Positions 39,383 through 49,917 of a DNA stretch of 59,613 nucleotides are shown here, piece after piece. Under the pieces are notes generated by a model. The model worked only from the letters and a program-made list of their open reading frames with translations, searched no databases and was not told the DNA's origin. How positions within the stretch are numbered: position 1 is the first letter of the stretch; each line of letters begins with the position of its first letter. This DNA is from Acidobacteriota bacterium (GTDB lineage Bacteria; Acidobacteriota; Vicinamibacteria; Vicinamibacterales; CAVVIG01), in NCBI GenBank assembly GCA_017883165.1, contig JADGOC010000004.1, forward strand, positions 1 to 59,613, written 5' to 3'. The position numbers and the translations under genes were made by a program.

Positions 39383-39836
39383 GCGCGATCTGTCTCTGGC
39401 GGCCGCCGTCGAAGGCGCGATTCGGCGGCATGGTGAAGAGACGTATCCGCACGAGTGCTGCGGCGCGCTCGTGGGCCGCGACGGGCGCGTCGAGGCGGCC
39501 GTGGCGCTGCCGAACACGACCGACGAAGGTCCGCGGCGGCGCTTCCTGGTCCGACCGTCGGATTACCGCCTGGCCGAGCAGCGCGCGCGCGAGCTGGGCG
39601 GCGAGTTGCTCGGGTTCTACCACTCGCATCCGGATCATCCGGCGCGGCCATCGCAGTACGATCTCGATCACGCGTGGCCGACGTTTGCCTACGTGATCGT
39701 GTCGGTTGCCGCCGGCGCGGCGGGCGACATCACGGTCTGGCGGCTCAAAGACGATCGCTCCACATTCGAAGAGGGCACGCTCCAACATGGCGACGAGAAT
39801 CCTGATTCCCACTCCGCTGCGGCCGTACACCGATAA
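39375..39836 (+). CDS. JAMM/Mov34 M67-family metallopeptidase (Mec-like)
   Basis: PHECCGALVG and complete JAMM motif HSHPDHPARPSQYD. Confidence 0.9.
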   Translation: MSERDLSLAAAVEGAIRRHGEETYPHECCGALVGRDGRVEAAVALPNTTDEGPRRRFLVRPSDYRLAEQRARELGGELLGFYHSHPDHPARPSQYDLDHAWPTFAYVIVSVAAGAAGDITVWRLKDDRSTFEEGTLQHGDENPDSHSAAAVHR

Positions 39837-41298
39837 GCAGGACGCGGTCGACGCCGAAGGGCGGACCGTCGGCGAGCTGCTGGAGAATCTGACGCAGAAG
39901 CACGCCGGGCTGAAGGCGCATCTGTTCAACGAGCAAGGCAAGCTGCGCAGCTTCGTGAACGTGTACGTGAACGACGAGGACATCCGGTATCTGCAGAAAG
40001 AGCAGACGCCGGTGGCGCCGGGCGACACGATCAGCATCATTCCGTCGGTGGCGGGCGGCGTTGACCGGGTGTCGGGTGAGAGGGTGTCGGGAACCTTTTC
40101 GGGAAGTGCAGTAGCCGAAAAGGTTCCCGACACCCTGCCACAACTCACCAACGATGAAATCAAACGCTATAGCCGGCACCTGATCATGCCGGAGGTCGGC
40201 GTCGAAGGGCAGCGGAAGCTGAAGGCGTCGAAAGTCCTCTGCATCGGGGCGGGCGGCCTCGGATCGCCCGTGGCGATGTATCTCACGGCGGCCGGCGTTG
40301 GCACGCTCGGCCTCGTCGACTTCGACGTCGTCGACTTCAGCAACCTGCAGCGCCAGATTCTGCACGGGACGCCGGATGTGGGACGCACGAAGCTCGCGTC
40401 GGCCAGGGATCGGCTGCAGGCGCTCAATCCCGAAATCACGATTAAGACCTACGAGACGGCGCTCAGCTCCGAGAACGCGCTGAAGCTGTTCCAGCCCTAC
40501 GACGTGATCGTCGACGGCACCGATAATTTCCCGACGCGGTATCTCGTCAACGACGCGTGCGTGCTGCTCGGCAAGCCGAACGCGTACGGCAGCATCTTCC
40601 GCTTCGAGGGGCAGGCGTCGGTCTTCGGCGCGAAGAACGGCCCCTGCTACCGCTGCCTCTATCCGGAGCCGCCGCCGCCGGGCCTCGTCCCGAGCTGCGC
40701 CGAAGGCGGCGTGCTCGGCGTGCTGCCGGGCATCATCGGCACGATTCAGGCGATGGAAACGATCAAGCTGATTCTCGGGATCGGTGAGCCGCTCGTCGGC
40801 CGGTTTCTGATCTTCGACGCGCTGCGCATGAAGTTCCGCGAGCTGAAGCTGCAGAAGGATCCGGACTGCCCGGTCTGCGGCACGCACCCGACCGTGACCA
40901 AGCTGATTGACTACGATCAATTCTGCGGTGTTCATCCCGCCGCGCCGGAGCCCCTGGAGTCAACAACGGTGCAGGCGAGCCCCCTCGACATTTCAGCCGT
41001 CGACTTGAAAGCGCGCCTCGATCGCGGCGACGACCTGCTGATCGTCGACGTGCGCGAGCCGCAGGAATACCAAATCAACCGGATCCCAGGCTCCGTGCTG
41101 ATTCCGCTCGGCGACGTGCCGAAGCGCTACAACGAGCTCGACCCCAATCAGGAGGTCGTCGTCCAGTGCAAAATGGGCGGCCGAAGCGCCAAGGCGGCCG
41201 ATTTCCTGCGGTCAGTCGGCTTCAAACGTGTGCTGAACCTCACGGGGGGCATCCTGGCCTGGATCGACAAGGTGGATCCGACGCAGCCGAAATACTAG
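39787..41298 (+). CDS. fused ubiquitin-like sulfur carrier (CysO/MoaD) + ThiF/MoeB E1 + rhodanese
   Basis: Ubl part ends SIIPSVAGG; linker [29 protein letters not shown]1 [27 protein letters not shown] zinc site; rhodanese [11 protein letters not shown]. Confidence 0.92.
   Translation: MATRILIPTPLRPYTDKQDAVDAEGRTVGELLENLTQKHAGLKAHLFNEQGKLRSFVNVYVNDEDIRYLQKEQTPVAPGDTISIIPSVAGGVDRVSGERVSGTFSGSAVAEKVPDTLPQLTNDEIKRYSRHLIMPEVGVEGQRKLKASKVLCIGAGGLGSPVAMYLTAAGVGTLGLVDFDVVDFSNLQRQILHGTPDVGRTKLASARDRLQALNPEITIKTYETALSSENALKLFQPYDVIVDGTDNFPTRYLVNDACVLLGKPNAYGSIFRFEGQASVFGAKNGPCYRCLYPEPPPPGLVPSCAEGGVLGVLPGIIGTIQAMETIKLILGIGEPLVGRFLIFDALRMKFRELKLQKDPDCPVCGTHPTVTKLIDYDQFCGVHPAAPEPLESTTVQASPLDISAVDLKARLDRGDDLLIVDVREPQEYQINRIPGSVLIPLGDVPKRYNELDPNQEVVVQCKMGGRSAKAADFLRSVGFKRVLNLTGGILAWIDKVDPTQPKY
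40081..40136. repeat. 22-bp perfect inverted repeat (12-nt loop) inside coding sequence
   Basis: AGGGTGTCGGGAACCTTTTCGG (40081-40102) / CCGAAAAGGTTCCCGACACCCT (40115-40136). Confidence 0.95.
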
Positions 41299-41318
41299 CC
41301 CTGGGCGTGGTAATATAG

Positions 41319-41331
41319 GACTAGGAAGGTC
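41319..41331. promoter_or_regulatory. IscR/Rrf2-like operator upstream of the isc operon
   Basis: GACTAGGAAGGTC immediately after extended -10 TGGTAATAT; shares GGACTAG....GGTCG with the cysM site. Confidence 0.5.
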
Positions 41332-41348
41332 GGACTTAAGGGCGCCCT

Positions 41349-41810
41349 ATGCTGAGGCTCTCAAAAAAGGCGGATTACGCGCTGATGGCCATGAAGCATC
41401 TGGCGCTGCGCGGCGATCGCGGCTCCTCGAGTGCCCGCGAGATCGCGGAGCTGTACGGCATCCCGATCGAGCTGATGGCCAAGGTGCTTCAGCGGCTGGT
41501 CCAGCGCGGGCTGCTCGCTTCGCACCAGGGCACGCGCGGCGGGTATCACCTGGCGCGGCTGCCCGGGCAGATTTCGGTGGCCGACGTCATTCAGGCGATC
41601 GAGGGTCCGGTGACGGTCACCGCGTGCTCGACCGACGACGGCAGCTGCGATCAGTTCGCGAAATGCAACGTGCGCGATCCGCTGTGGAAGGTGCGCGAAC
41701 GGATTCTGTCGGCGCTCGGCGGTTGCACGATTGCGGAGCTCGCGATCGAGGCGCCCCCGGCGACAACGATGCCGGCGCCGGCGCGCGCCGTGCTTCAGAC
41801 GAACTTATAG
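41349..41810 (+). CDS. iscR: Rrf2-family regulator (IscR-like)
   Basis: [19 protein letters not shown]...[39 protein letters not shown]; Cys residues [14 protein letters not shown] for a cluster. Confidence 0.92.
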   Translation: MLRLSKKADYALMAMKHLALRGDRGSSSAREIAELYGIPIELMAKVLQRLVQRGLLASHQGTRGGYHLARLPGQISVADVIQAIEGPVTVTACSTDDGSCDQFAKCNVRDPLWKVRERILSALGGCTIAELAIEAPPATTMPAPARAVLQTNL

Positions 41811-41818
41811 GAAAAACG

Positions 41819-43045
41819 ATGACCATCAAGCTTCCGATCTACATGGACTATCACGCGACGACGCCGGCCGATCCGCGCGTGGTGGAGGCGATGCTGCCGT
41901 ACTTCACCCAGCACTTCGGCAACGCCGCGAGCCGCAACCATCCGTTCGGCTGGGAAGCGGAAGAAGCCGTCGAGAAGGCGCGCAAGCAGATTGCCGATCT
42001 CATCGGCGCCAACGCGAAGGAGATTGTCTTCACGAGCGGGGCGACCGAGTCCGACAACCTCGCGATCAAAGGCGTCGCCGAGATGTATCGCGAGAAGGGC
42101 AATCACATCATCACGTGCGTCACCGAGCACAAGGCGATCATCGACACGTGCAAGCGGCTCGAGAAGAACGGCTACCGCGTCACCTATCTGCCGGTGGCGA
42201 AGGACGGCCGGATCAGCCTCGACGAGCTGAAAGCGGCGATCTCGGACAAGACGATTCTCATCACGATCATGACCGCCAACAACGAGATCGGCGTCATCCA
42301 GCCGATCGCCGAGATCGGCGCGATCGCGAAGGAGAAGGGCGTCCTGTTCCACACCGACGCGGTGCAGGCGGTCGGCAAGATTCCGTTCAACGTCAACGAC
42401 CTGAAGGTCGACATGGCGTCGATCAGCGCGCACAAGATGTACGGCCCGAAGGGCGTCGGCGCGCTCTACGTGCGGCGGCGCAATCCCCGCGTGCTGCTCT
42501 CGGCGATCATCGACGGCGGCGGCCACGAGCGCGGCATGCGCTCCGGAACGCTCAACGTCACGGGCATCGTCGGCTTCGGCAAGGCGGCGGAGATCTGCAA
42601 GCAGGAGATGGCCACCGAGAGCGTGCGCCTGCGCAAGCTGCGCGACCGGCTGAACGATCGGCTGCACAAAGGGCTCGACGAGATCTACATCAACGGATCG
42701 GTGGAGCACCGGCTGCCGCACAACCTGAACATCAGCTTTGCGTACGTCGAAGGCGAGTCGCTGCTGATGGGGATCAACGACGTCGCGGTGTCCTCGGGAT
42801 CAGCGTGCACCTCGGCGAGCCTCGAGCCGTCCTACGTGCTGAAGGCGCTCGGCGCCGGCGACGACCTGGCGCATTCGTCGATTCGGTTCGGCCTCGGCCG
42901 CTGGTCAACCGAAGAAGAAGTCGACTACGTGGCGGACAAGCTCATCAACGTCGTGACGCGGCTGCGCGAAATGTCGCCGCTCTACGAGCTCGCAAAAGAA
43001 GGCGTGGATCTCTCGACCATGCAATGGCAAACGGAAGGACACTGA
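41819..43045 (+). CDS. iscS: cysteine desulfurase
   Basis: [62 protein letters not shown]. Confidence 0.97.
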   Translation: MTIKLPIYMDYHATTPADPRVVEAMLPYFTQHFGNAASRNHPFGWEAEEAVEKARKQIADLIGANAKEIVFTSGATESDNLAIKGVAEMYREKGNHIITCVTEHKAIIDTCKRLEKNGYRVTYLPVAKDGRISLDELKAAISDKTILITIMTANNEIGVIQPIAEIGAIAKEKGVLFHTDAVQAVGKIPFNVNDLKVDMASISAHKMYGPKGVGALYVRRRNPRVLLSAIIDGGGHERGMRSGTLNVTGIVGFGKAAEICKQEMATESVRLRKLRDRLNDRLHKGLDEIYINGSVEHRLPHNLNISFAYVEGESLLMGINDVAVSSGSACTSASLEPSYVLKALGAGDDLAHSSIRFGLGRWSTEEEVDYVADKLINVVTRLREMSPLYELAKEGVDLSTMQWQTEGH

Positions 43046-43048
43046 GCA

Positions 43049-43474
43049 ATGGCGTATTCGAACAAGGTCATCGACCACTACGAAAACCCGCGCAACGTCG
43101 GGTCGCTGTCGAAGGAAGATCCGAACGTCGGCACGGGCCTGGTCGGCGCGCCCGAGTGCGGCGATGTCATGAAGCTGCAGGTGAAGGTCAACCCGGCGAC
43201 CGGCGTCATCGACGACGCCAAGTTCAAGACCTTCGGGTGCGGATCGGCGATCGCGAGCTCGAGCCTAGCGACCGAGTGGCTCAAGGGCAAGACGGTCGAC
43301 GAAGCGCTCGCCATCAAGAACACCGACATCGTCAGCGAGCTGAGCCTGCCGCCGGTGAAGATTCACTGCTCGGTCCTCGCCGAGGACGCGATCAAGGCGG
43401 CGATCAGCGACTACAAGAAGAAGCAGGCGGCGACCGGCAAGCCGGCTGAGAAAGCCGCTCAGCCAACGGCGTAG
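43049..43474 (+). CDS. iscU: Fe-S cluster scaffold
   Basis: VIDHYENPRNVGSL, GAPECGDVMKLQ, FKTFGCGSAIASSSLATEW, PVKIHCSVLAEDAI. Confidence 0.97.
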   Translation: MAYSNKVIDHYENPRNVGSLSKEDPNVGTGLVGAPECGDVMKLQVKVNPATGVIDDAKFKTFGCGSAIASSSLATEWLKGKTVDEALAIKNTDIVSELSLPPVKIHCSVLAEDAIKAAISDYKKKQAATGKPAEKAAQPTA

Positions 43475-43536
43475 CGCCGCACTGAGCGGAAAGTCGTTGC
43501 AAGCAAAGCCGAGCGGTGTAAGCCGCGAAGGCACGG

Positions 43537-43560
43537 GTCGCGGGGGTGGGGCCCCGCGAC
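43537..43560 (+). repeat. 9-bp perfect hairpin upstream of iscA
   Basis: GTCGCGGGG-GTGGGG-CCCCGCGAC. Confidence 0.85.
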
Positions 43561-43570
43561 AAATAAGAAA

Positions 43571-43897
43571 ATGATTCAGATTACTGAAACCGCCGCGCAC
43601 AAGATCCGCACGTTGATGGCCAAGCAGGGCATCAGCGAGGGCGGACTGCGTGTCGGCGTCAAAGGCGGCGGCTGCTCGGGCCTGAGCTACACGTTCACGT
43701 GGGACAAGCAGGCGCGGACGGGCGACGAGGTCTTCGACGGTCCCGAGGGCGCGAAGATCTACGTCGACAAGAAGAGTCTGCTGTTTCTGAATGGCACGGT
43801 GCTCGATTACGACACGAACATGCTGACCCAGGGGTTCGTGTTCAACAATCCGAACGCCAAGAGCACCTGCGGCTGCGGCAGCTCGTTCGGCGCGTGA
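43571..43897 (+). CDS. iscA: A-type Fe-S carrier
   Basis: RVGVKGGGCSGLSYTF and STCGCGSSF. Confidence 0.95.
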   Translation: MIQITETAAHKIRTLMAKQGISEGGLRVGVKGGGCSGLSYTFTWDKQARTGDEVFDGPEGAKIYVDKKSLLFLNGTVLDYDTNMLTQGFVFNNPNAKSTCGCGSSFGA

Positions 43898-44562
43898 GCA
43901 CCTCGGCTCCAACGATGCAGGCGTGCCGGGCGTGCGGCGCAGGCGCATCGCTCGACGCGCACTTTTGTCCCCAATGCCGCACGATCCTGCCGCTCGTCCG
44001 GCGTCAGACCGATTACTTCACGTTCTTCGGCCTGCCGCGAAAGCTGCGGATCGACGCGGTCGACCTCGAGCAGCGGTTGCGGACGCTCAGCCGCCAGTTT
44101 CATCCGGACTATTTCTACAACGCCGCGACGGCCGAGCGCCGCGCGAGCCTCGAGCGGTCTTCGTACTTGAACGACGCGTATCGCACGCTCAAGAGCCCGG
44201 TGGCGCGCGTGGAATACCTGCTGAGCCTCGAAGGGCGTGCGGCGAACGGTCCGGAGGAGGCCTCGAAGCAGGTGCCTCCGGCGCTGCTCGAGGAAGTGTT
44301 TGCGCTCAACGAGGAGCTCGACGAGGTGCGCGAGATGCGCGCGAGCGGCGCGCCGGCGGAGGAGTGGCGGTCGCGCCTCGAGCGTGCGCGCCAGCCGATC
44401 GACGCCAAGCGCGAGGAGCACGAGCAGCAGCTGCAGGAGCTGTCGGCGCGGTGGGACGAGCGCGGCGAGTCCGACGTGCTGGACGCGCTGCGAGACCGCG
44501 TGCTCGAGCGCAATTACATCAACAACCTGCTCGCCGGGATCGAGCGGGAGCTGTCGCAGTGA
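43894..44562 (+). CDS. hscB: Fe-S cochaperone HscB with N-terminal zinc ribbon
   Basis: CRACGAGASLDAHFCPQC then J-domain YFTFFGLPRKLRIDAVDLEQRLRTLSRQFHPDYF; GTG start. Confidence 0.9.
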   Translation: MSTSAPTMQACRACGAGASLDAHFCPQCRTILPLVRRQTDYFTFFGLPRKLRIDAVDLEQRLRTLSRQFHPDYFYNAATAERRASLERSSYLNDAYRTLKSPVARVEYLLSLEGRAANGPEEASKQVPPALLEEVFALNEELDEVREMRASGAPAEEWRSRLERARQPIDAKREEHEQQLQELSARWDERGESDVLDALRDRVLERNYINNLLAGIERELSQ

Positions 44563-44569
44563 ACGGACG

Positions 44570-44632
44570 CTACCACGGAGGCCAACTGAGGACACGGAGC
44601 CACGAGAACAGATACCGTGCCCTCCGTGGTAG
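44570..44632. repeat. 12-bp perfect inverted repeat in hscB-hscA spacer
   Basis: CTACCACGGAGG (44570-44581) / CCTCCGTGGTAG (44621-44632). Confidence 0.9.
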
Positions 44633-44644
44633 AGCTGTTTTGAT

Positions 44645-46456
<1,812 letters not shown>

Positions 46457-46479
46457 ATCACGACACGAGAACACACACC

Positions 46480-46890
46480 ATGCCCAAGGTCACGTTCATC
46501 ATCGACGGCGAATCGCAGACGGTCGAGTTCGAGCACGGCAAGCTGCCGTACTCGCATCACGGAAAACCCGAGTCGTTCCTCGACGTCGCCAAGAACCTCG
46601 GCATCCCACTCGAGCACGCGTGCGGCGGGAGCTGCGCCTGCACGACTTGCCACGTCATGATCAACGAAGGCGCGCAGAACCTGAGCGAGATGGAAGACGA
46701 CGAAGCCGATCGCCTCGATACGGCGTGGGGCCTCACCGCGAGATCGCGGCTCGGCTGCCAGGCCGTCATCACGGGCGACGTCGTCTGCGAGCTGCCGATG
46801 TACACCAGGAATTACGTCCAGGAAGGCGGCGGCATCCAGCTCGGAAAATCGGACCGCAAGGGTCGAAAGACCGAGGAGAGCGTGCCATGA
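46480..46890 (+). CDS. fdx: 2Fe-2S ferredoxin
   Basis: EHACGGSCACTTCHVMI and RLGCQAVI. Confidence 0.95.
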   Translation: MPKVTFIIDGESQTVEFEHGKLPYSHHGKPESFLDVAKNLGIPLEHACGGSCACTTCHVMINEGAQNLSEMEDDEADRLDTAWGLTARSRLGCQAVITGDVVCELPMYTRNYVQEGGGIQLGKSDRKGRKTEESVP

Positions 46891-47090
46891 AGTGGACCGA
46901 CGTAGAGGACATCGGCATCGCGCTGAGCGAAAAGTTCCCCAACGACGATCCATTGACCGTCCGCTTCACCGATCTTCGCGACCGCGTCCTGGCGCTCCCC
47001 GGCTTCGACGACGACGCGAAGACGTCGAACGAGCCGAAGCTCGAAGCGATCCAGATGGCGTGGTACGAGGAGTGGAAGGACGCGCAGTGA
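46887..47090 (+). CDS. iscX: Fe-S assembly protein IscX
   Basis: MKWTDVEDIGIALSEKFPNDDPLTVRFTDLRDRVLALPGFDDD. Confidence 0.93.
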   Translation: MKWTDVEDIGIALSEKFPNDDPLTVRFTDLRDRVLALPGFDDDAKTSNEPKLEAIQMAWYEEWKDAQ

Positions 47091-47584
47091 GCCTGAGCGG
47101 CGTGTTCCGTCCAGGCATGCGCGTCTACTTCGTGCCGCTCGTGGCTGGCATCGCCCTCGCGGCAAGCGCGTTTCTCCCTTGGGTCGTCGTCGGCGACACC
47201 GCGCTCAAGGGCGTGCAGTACACCTCGGCGCTCTGGGTCGCCGCGCTTGGCGCGGCGGCCGCCATCCTCGCGACGCTCAGCCTGATCACGCGCAAGAATT
47301 CGCGCCACCCGCTGCTGCTCGTCGGCCTCATCGCGTTCGGCGCGCTGCTTCTCTCGTGGCGCATCATGCCGCGCGCGGTGGGCGAGCGCGCGCTGACGGT
47401 GTCGCAGGCGTTCGCGATCGTCGAGAACACGCCGATGGGCGCCGCGCCTGACGCGCTGGCCGGCAGCGGCATCTATCTCGGCCTCGCGGCATCCACCGTG
47501 CTCGTGCTCTTCGGCCTCACCATCGTCGTCAGACGACGCGCGTCGCGGCCCTACGTCGCCGCGGAACCGGACGACGATGTATAG
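47087..47584 (+). CDS. hypothetical membrane protein
   Basis: 166-aa ORF (GTG start, overlaps iscX stop) with about four TM segments. Confidence 0.65.
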   Translation: MSLSGVFRPGMRVYFVPLVAGIALAASAFLPWVVVGDTALKGVQYTSALWVAALGAAAAILATLSLITRKNSRHPLLLVGLIAFGALLLSWRIMPRAVGERALTVSQAFAIVENTPMGAAPDALAGSGIYLGLAASTVLVLFGLTIVVRRRASRPYVAAEPDDDV

Positions 47585-47611
47585 TCGCAAGCCACTAACC
47601 ACTAGCCACCA

Positions 47612-48439
47612 ATGAAGATCCGAATCGCCCACAGCCCTGATTCCGACGATGCGTTCATGTTCTACGGCCTGGCGAGCGGCCGCGTGCCCTCGAACGGCTT
47701 CGAGCTCGAGCACGTGCTGTCGGACATCGAGACGCTCAATCGCGCGGCGTTCGACGGCACGTACGAGATCACGGCGGTGTCCTTTCACGCCTATGCGTAT
47801 CTGACCGATCGCTACGTCCTGCTGCCGCACGGCGCCAGCATGGGCGATCGCTACGGTCCGGTCGTCGTCGCGAAGAAGGACGGCCCGGCCTCGGTCAAAG
47901 GGATCCGCGTCGCGGTGCCCGGCGAGCTGACGACGGCGTTGCTGACGCTGCGGCTGTTCGATCCAACGGTCGAGTACGTCGTCATGCCGTTCGATCAGAT
48001 TCAGGAGAAAGTCCACTCGGGCGAGGTGGCGGCTGGTCTGCTGATTCACGAGGGACAGGTCACCTACGCCGATGAGGGACTCCGCAAGATCGTCGATCTC
48101 GGCGAGTGGTGGGCGGACCGCACGGGCGGACTCCCGCTGCCGCTCGGCGGCAACGTGATTCGCCGCGATCTCGGTGCACCGACGATCGCCACGCTCTCGC
48201 GGCTGTTGCACGACAGCATCGCGTATGGCCTCGAGCATCGTGATGAGGCCGTGCGGTACGCGATGCAGTTTGGCCGTGGGCTCGATCGGGAGCGGACGGA
48301 CAAGTTCGTCGGGATGTACGTGAACGGTCTGACGCTCGACTACGGCGACCGCGGCCGGGAGGCCGTGCGGCGTCTGCTCGACGACGCGCACGCGGCGGGG
48401 TTGTTACCGAAGCCGGTCACGGTCGAATTTGCGGTGTGA
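47612..48439 (+). CDS. mqnD: 1,4-dihydroxy-6-naphthoate synthase (futalosine pathway)
   Basis: IRIAHSPDSDDAFMFYGL, LPHGASMGDRYGPVVVAK, GLLIHEGQVTY, PLPLGGNVIRRDLG. Confidence 0.9.
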   Translation: MKIRIAHSPDSDDAFMFYGLASGRVPSNGFELEHVLSDIETLNRAAFDGTYEITAVSFHAYAYLTDRYVLLPHGASMGDRYGPVVVAKKDGPASVKGIRVAVPGELTTALLTLRLFDPTVEYVVMPFDQIQEKVHSGEVAAGLLIHEGQVTYADEGLRKIVDLGEWWADRTGGLPLPLGGNVIRRDLGAPTIATLSRLLHDSIAYGLEHRDEAVRYAMQFGRGLDRERTDKFVGMYVNGLTLDYGDRGREAVRRLLDDAHAAGLLPKPVTVEFAV

Positions 48440-48458
48440 CGACAGTCAACGCTTGGCG

Positions 48459-49160
48459 CTAGAAATCAACCCTGACGGCCACACCGGATCTCAGGGTCCA
48501 CTTCGGATAGCCACCAGGGTAGATCGCGCCGATCTCGCGATGGTCCGACGAATCATCATAGAAACCGTGCGACACACCCGTATCGGACATTCGGAACGAT
48601 GGCAGGAGCGCGACGTGCCGCCCACCAATGCGGACGTCGCATCCGAACGTAAGCCCGAAACTTGTGTCCAAACGATGTTGTTGCTTTGGCCCTTGCACCA
48701 GAAGCTGTTGCGGCGTCAGCCAGTCCATGTAGTACTCGGTTTGAGACCAGGCCTCGGGATGGGTGACGACCATTCCCACCACCGGTTCGATGCGGAATCT
48801 GGCCACTTGCGGAAGATAGAATCGAGCCGCCAACGAAACGAATCGGTCGCGGCGCTCTTCGTTGAAGGTCATGCCATATCGAGACGGCTGGCGCGCTGAC
48901 ATCACACCCGTGCTGGATAACTCGACTTCAACGCTCATGGCGCTTGCGACAAAGACGCCACCGCCAACCAACCATCCTTGCGTGCTGCCACCTGGCGCCG
49001 TTACGTAGGTTTGCGGTGACTCACCGCTGGGACCATCCTGATGCGACAGAGCGATTCCGCCGATCGCGTACATCGAGCCCGGGTGTTCCTGAGCAAACGC
49101 GGTGGCACCAGAGCACAGCACCGCGACACCAAATACGACCGAGCGCAGGTCCGAGCCCAT
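48459..49160 (-). CDS. outer-membrane beta-barrel hypothetical protein
   Basis: Signal peptide AVLCSGATAFAQ and beta-strand alternation; terminal F. Confidence 0.6.
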   Translation of the reverse strand: MGSDLRSVVFGVAVLCSGATAFAQEHPGSMYAIGGIALSHQDGPSGESPQTYVTAPGGSTQGWLVGGGVFVASAMSVEVELSSTGVMSARQPSRYGMTFNEERRDRFVSLAARFYLPQVARFRIEPVVGMVVTHPEAWSQTEYYMDWLTPQQLLVQGPKQQHRLDTSFGLTFGCDVRIGGRHVALLPSFRMSDTGVSHGFYDDSSDHREIGAIYPGGYPKWTLRSGVAVRVDF

Positions 49161-49233
49161 TGTGCTGTCTCCCTTCCCGGTCTAACTTCTTACTAAATAG
49201 ACCACCACGCACGGTGTAGCCGGAGACGTCGCA

Positions 49234-49917
49234 TCATCCGGCCAATTGCAGATCTGTGAAAACGAATCCATCTCGTTCAACCGTCACTCCGGTTTCGATG
49301 TCGATGGGGCGGCTGAACATCGGGCCGTCGTAGGCGAACGTGTGGAATTCGCCGCGCTCGCCGCACGGGTCGATGGACGCCGGCAGGTCGGCGAGGAGCG
49401 CTGCGCCGAAGTCGCGCCCGGCGAAGGCGCGATCGAGAACACGCGGATCGACGCACGTCAGGCGCGCGCCGAGGCCGCCCGCGATCATCTCGCGGGCCAG
49501 TGCGGCGGTGTCGGCGCCGAAGAGCGGGAAGATCGGCGTTAGGCCGGTGCCGGCGAGCCGATCTTCGCGGTAGCGGCGGATGTCCTCGAGAAACAGATCC
49601 GCGAACGCCATGTGCGTGAACCCTTCGGCGACGGCGCGGGCGACCGCGTCCGCCATCGCGCGCTCGTAGATCTCGTTCGGGCACGGCGACGGAATCGGCA
49701 CCTTCCAGAGCGGCAAGCCCAGTCGGTCGGCCTGCGCCTCGAGCAACTCGACCCGTACGGCATGCATCGCGACGCGCTGTGCGGGCTCATTGATCGTCGT
49801 CAACAAGGCGCCGACCTCAACGATATCGCTACCGGCGCCTCTGGCGCCGCCGTCGCGGAGGATGTGCATCATCCACGCGCTGTCCTTCCCGCTCGACCAC
49901 GACACGATCGTTTTCAT
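49234..49917 (-). CDS. DUF71/COG2102 ATP-pyrophosphatase, B12-associated subgroup
   Basis: MKTIVSWSSGKDSAWMMHIL PP-loop; overlaps btuF by 4 bp in a cobalamin locus. Confidence 0.85.
   Translation of the reverse strand: MKTIVSWSSGKDSAWMMHILRDGGARGAGSDIVEVGALLTTINEPAQRVAMHAVRVELLEAQADRLGLPLWKVPIPSPCPNEIYERAMADAVARAVAEGFTHMAFADLFLEDIRRYREDRLAGTGLTPIFPLFGADTAALAREMIAGGLGARLTCVDPRVLDRAFAGRDFGAALLADLPASIDPCGERGEFHTFAYDGPMFSRPIDIETGVTVERDGFVFTDLQLAG

Noticed and set aside
39706-39786. Upstream extension of the Ubl-E1 ORF (MPPARRATSRSGG...)
   Set aside because: Out-of-frame overlap with the JAMM gene; [18 protein letters not shown] at 39787 is the natural carrier start
49234-49917. Annotation as Dph6 diphthine-ammonia ligase
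   Set aside because: Bacterial context with btuFCDB and a cobalamin riboswitch points to the B12-linked DUF71 subgroup
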